Shown here in pieces: positions 62,949-64,000 of a stretch of DNA of 64,000 nucleotides; position 1 is the first letter of the stretch, and each line of letters starts with the position of its first letter. Below the pieces are notes generated by a model. It ran no database searches. It worked only from the letters and a program-made list of their open reading frames with translations, and was not told the origin of the DNA. The stretch comes from Gemmatimonas sp. (GTDB lineage: Bacteria > Gemmatimonadota > Gemmatimonadetes > Gemmatimonadales > Gemmatimonadaceae). The position numbers and the translations under genes are program-made. The stretch is from assembly GCA_023910675.1 (NCBI GenBank), contig JAAVWC010000005.1, forward strand, positions 153,551-217,550, written 5' to 3'.

Positions 62949-63506
62949 ATGAAGCGTGCACTCCGTGCATTTGGACTCGTCGCGGCACTCGCCGCACCGG
63001 TTGCGCTTTCCGCGCAGAGCACCAACAAGCCGGTGAGTCTGGGGGTGAGCGGCGGGCTGTCCCTACCGATGGGTGATTTCGGCAAAGGGCTCAATTCCGG
63101 CTACAACATCACGGGCCATGTGTACTTCAAACCCGCCAGCCTCCAGGCCGTGCGCTTGCGCGGCGATGTGAGCTTCGATCGCTGGGCCGTTGACGGTTCC
63201 GGCGACAACAGCAGGCGCGCGCTCGGCGTCATCGGCAACGTGGTGTACGACTTTCCTACCCAGTCCACGTCGATGATCAAGCCGTATGTGCTCGGCGGAT
63301 TAGGGCTCTTCAACTCCAAGTCGACGATCACCATCGCCGGCACCGAGGTGTCGGGCAGCGACACCAATCTTGGTGTGCAGGGCGGCGCCGGTCTCGCGTT
63401 TCAGCTGTCCGGTTTCTCCACGTTCGTTGAAGGCCGACTGGTGAACATCTTCAGTGACAACACCAGCATCCGCTACGTGCCCATCACCTTCGGCGTCCGC
63501 TTCTGA
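62949..63506 (+). CDS. Outer-membrane beta-barrel protein, OmpA/OprF-fold
   Basis: 185 residues with a signal peptide ending VALSAQ (about 23). The rest is an eight-strand-like barrel: GVSGGLSLPMGDFGKGLNSG, GNVVYDFPTQSTSMIKPYVL, GGLGLFNSKSTITI, GGAGLAFQLSGFSTFVEGRL and the terminal SIRYVPITFGVRF, ending in an aromatic residue as needed for BAM insertion. No peptidoglycan-binding domain. ATG 62949 has a GGAGG ribosome site. Confidence 0.85.
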   Translation: MKRALRAFGLVAALAAPVALSAQSTNKPVSLGVSGGLSLPMGDFGKGLNSGYNITGHVYFKPASLQAVRLRGDVSFDRWAVDGSGDNSRRALGVIGNVVYDFPTQSTSMIKPYVLGGLGLFNSKSTITIAGTEVSGSDTNLGVQGGAGLAFQLSGFSTFVEGRLVNIFSDNTSIRYVPITFGVRF

Positions 63507-63536
63507 CATCGCAGCAGGTACGTGATTGCAGGCGTG

Positions 63537-63572
63537 AAGGGTAGTCCGTTCGGGATCGCCCTTTTGGTTTTG
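63537..63572 (+). terminator. Probable terminator after the outer-membrane gene
   Basis: AAGGGTAGTCC pairs with GGATCGCCCTT (two wobbles, one mismatch) around a small loop, followed by TTGGTTTT. Positioned 30 bases after the barrel gene's stop. Confidence 0.55.
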
Positions 63573-63604
63573 CGGAGAGCGTCTTCGCATTAGTGTTCAA
63601 CCAT

Positions 63605-64000
63605 ATGAGCGCTCCCATTGTCATTATCGGTGCCGGTATCGCCGGCCTCGTGGCCGCTATCGACCTGCAGGCGGCGCGGCGCGAGGTGCTGGTGCTCGAT
63701 GCCGCACCCGATGTCGGCGGACGAGTCCGCACTACGGTGGTCAACGGCCTGATCATCGACCACGGCTTTCAGGTGTTGTTCACGGCGTACCCCACGCTCA
63801 AACGCTATCTCGACTTCGACGCGCTTGCCCTGCGAAAGTTTCTACCGGCGGCGCGCATTGCCCGCGACGGGCAGACGTCGCTCATTGGCGATGCGCTCGC
63901 CAATCCGTCGTTGCTGCTCGATACCATCTTCGCGCGCGCCGTAGGACTTGGTGACAAGCTGCGCCTGCTCGCGCTGCGACGCTTCGCGCAACAGCTCACG
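63605..64000 (+). CDS. FAD-dependent oxidoreductase, amine-oxidase/desaturase type (partial)
   Basis: 132 codons are visible, running off the window end with no stop. The start ATG begins a Rossmann FAD motif (IVIIGAGIAGLVAAIDLQAA), then the usual amine-oxidase/phytoene-desaturase continuation APDVGGRVRTTVVNGLIIDH and GFQVLFTAYPTLKRYLDF. These enzymes oxidise amines, carotenoids or protoporphyrinogen; the specific substrate cannot be told from this half. Confidence 0.85.
   Translation, partial: MSAPIVIIGAGIAGLVAAIDLQAARREVLVLDAAPDVGGRVRTTVVNGLIIDHGFQVLFTAYPTLKRYLDFDALALRKFLPAARIARDGQTSLIGDALANPSLLLDTIFARAVGLGDKLRLLALRRFAQQLT

Overview
High-GC chromosomal DNA from a Gram-negative, didermal heterotroph. 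Gene content (an Oar-like TonB receptor, CBM9/DUF5916 and DUF1592/DUF1552 families, many signal peptides ending in SAQ, M16/M28 secreted peptidases) is most like Gemmatimonadota, close to Gemmatimonas. This taxonomic call is inference from gene families; no rRNA gene is present. No prophage, IS element, CRISPR array, tRNA or rRNA was found.

Layout. 1-1.8 kb: an antitoxin/PIN pair, a decayed second VapC and two small genes. 1.8-7.3 kb: secreted M28 peptidase and aldolase-like protein, a cyclophilin lipoprotein, a sulfurtransferase, and a fusion of an RBBP9-type hydrolase to a divinyl-chlorophyllide-reductase-like domain. 7.3-12.6 kb: acetamidase/formamidase lipoprotein bracketed by two copies of a long inverted repeat, an amidase and a lipase-like hydrolase. 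12.9-17 kb: argG, a broken VOC gene, an exported protein, panE. 17.6-23.7 kb: an operon of a DUF1592-type cytochrome c protein, a DUF1552 protein and an ankyrin protein. 23.8-34.4 kb: secreted proteins, a DUF5916 protein and a large TonB receptor with an extra C-terminal helical domain. 34.5-43.6 kb: murB, an XRE/nucleotidyltransferase pair, an M16 peptidase pair, DUF429, Gfo/Idh/MocA oxidoreductase, an M20 remnant, a mutarotase. 45.6-53.3 kb: a complete his operon (GDCHABFN-IE) on the minus strand, nearly all genes joined by 4-base ATGA overlaps and preceded by a histidine-rich leader peptide and an intrinsic terminator: a classical attenuator. 53.4-64 kb: cupredoxin lipoprotein with a CRP/FNR-like site, a Wzz-like membrane protein, fRMsr, an HD protein, two beta-propeller proteins, ispG, an outer-membrane protein and the start of an FAD oxidoreductase.

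Two themes run through the window. First, at least six intergenic gaps are filled by long imperfect inverted repeats built from short repeated units whose sequence differs between elements but whose architecture is the same. Second, several otherwise conserved genes carry single-base frameshifts (VOC gene, hisI twice, HD gene), mostly in short homopolymers; these may be real decay or residual indel errors of the assembly and should be resolved before calling the genes dead. If the two hisI indels are errors, hisN and hisIE form one continuous reading frame.
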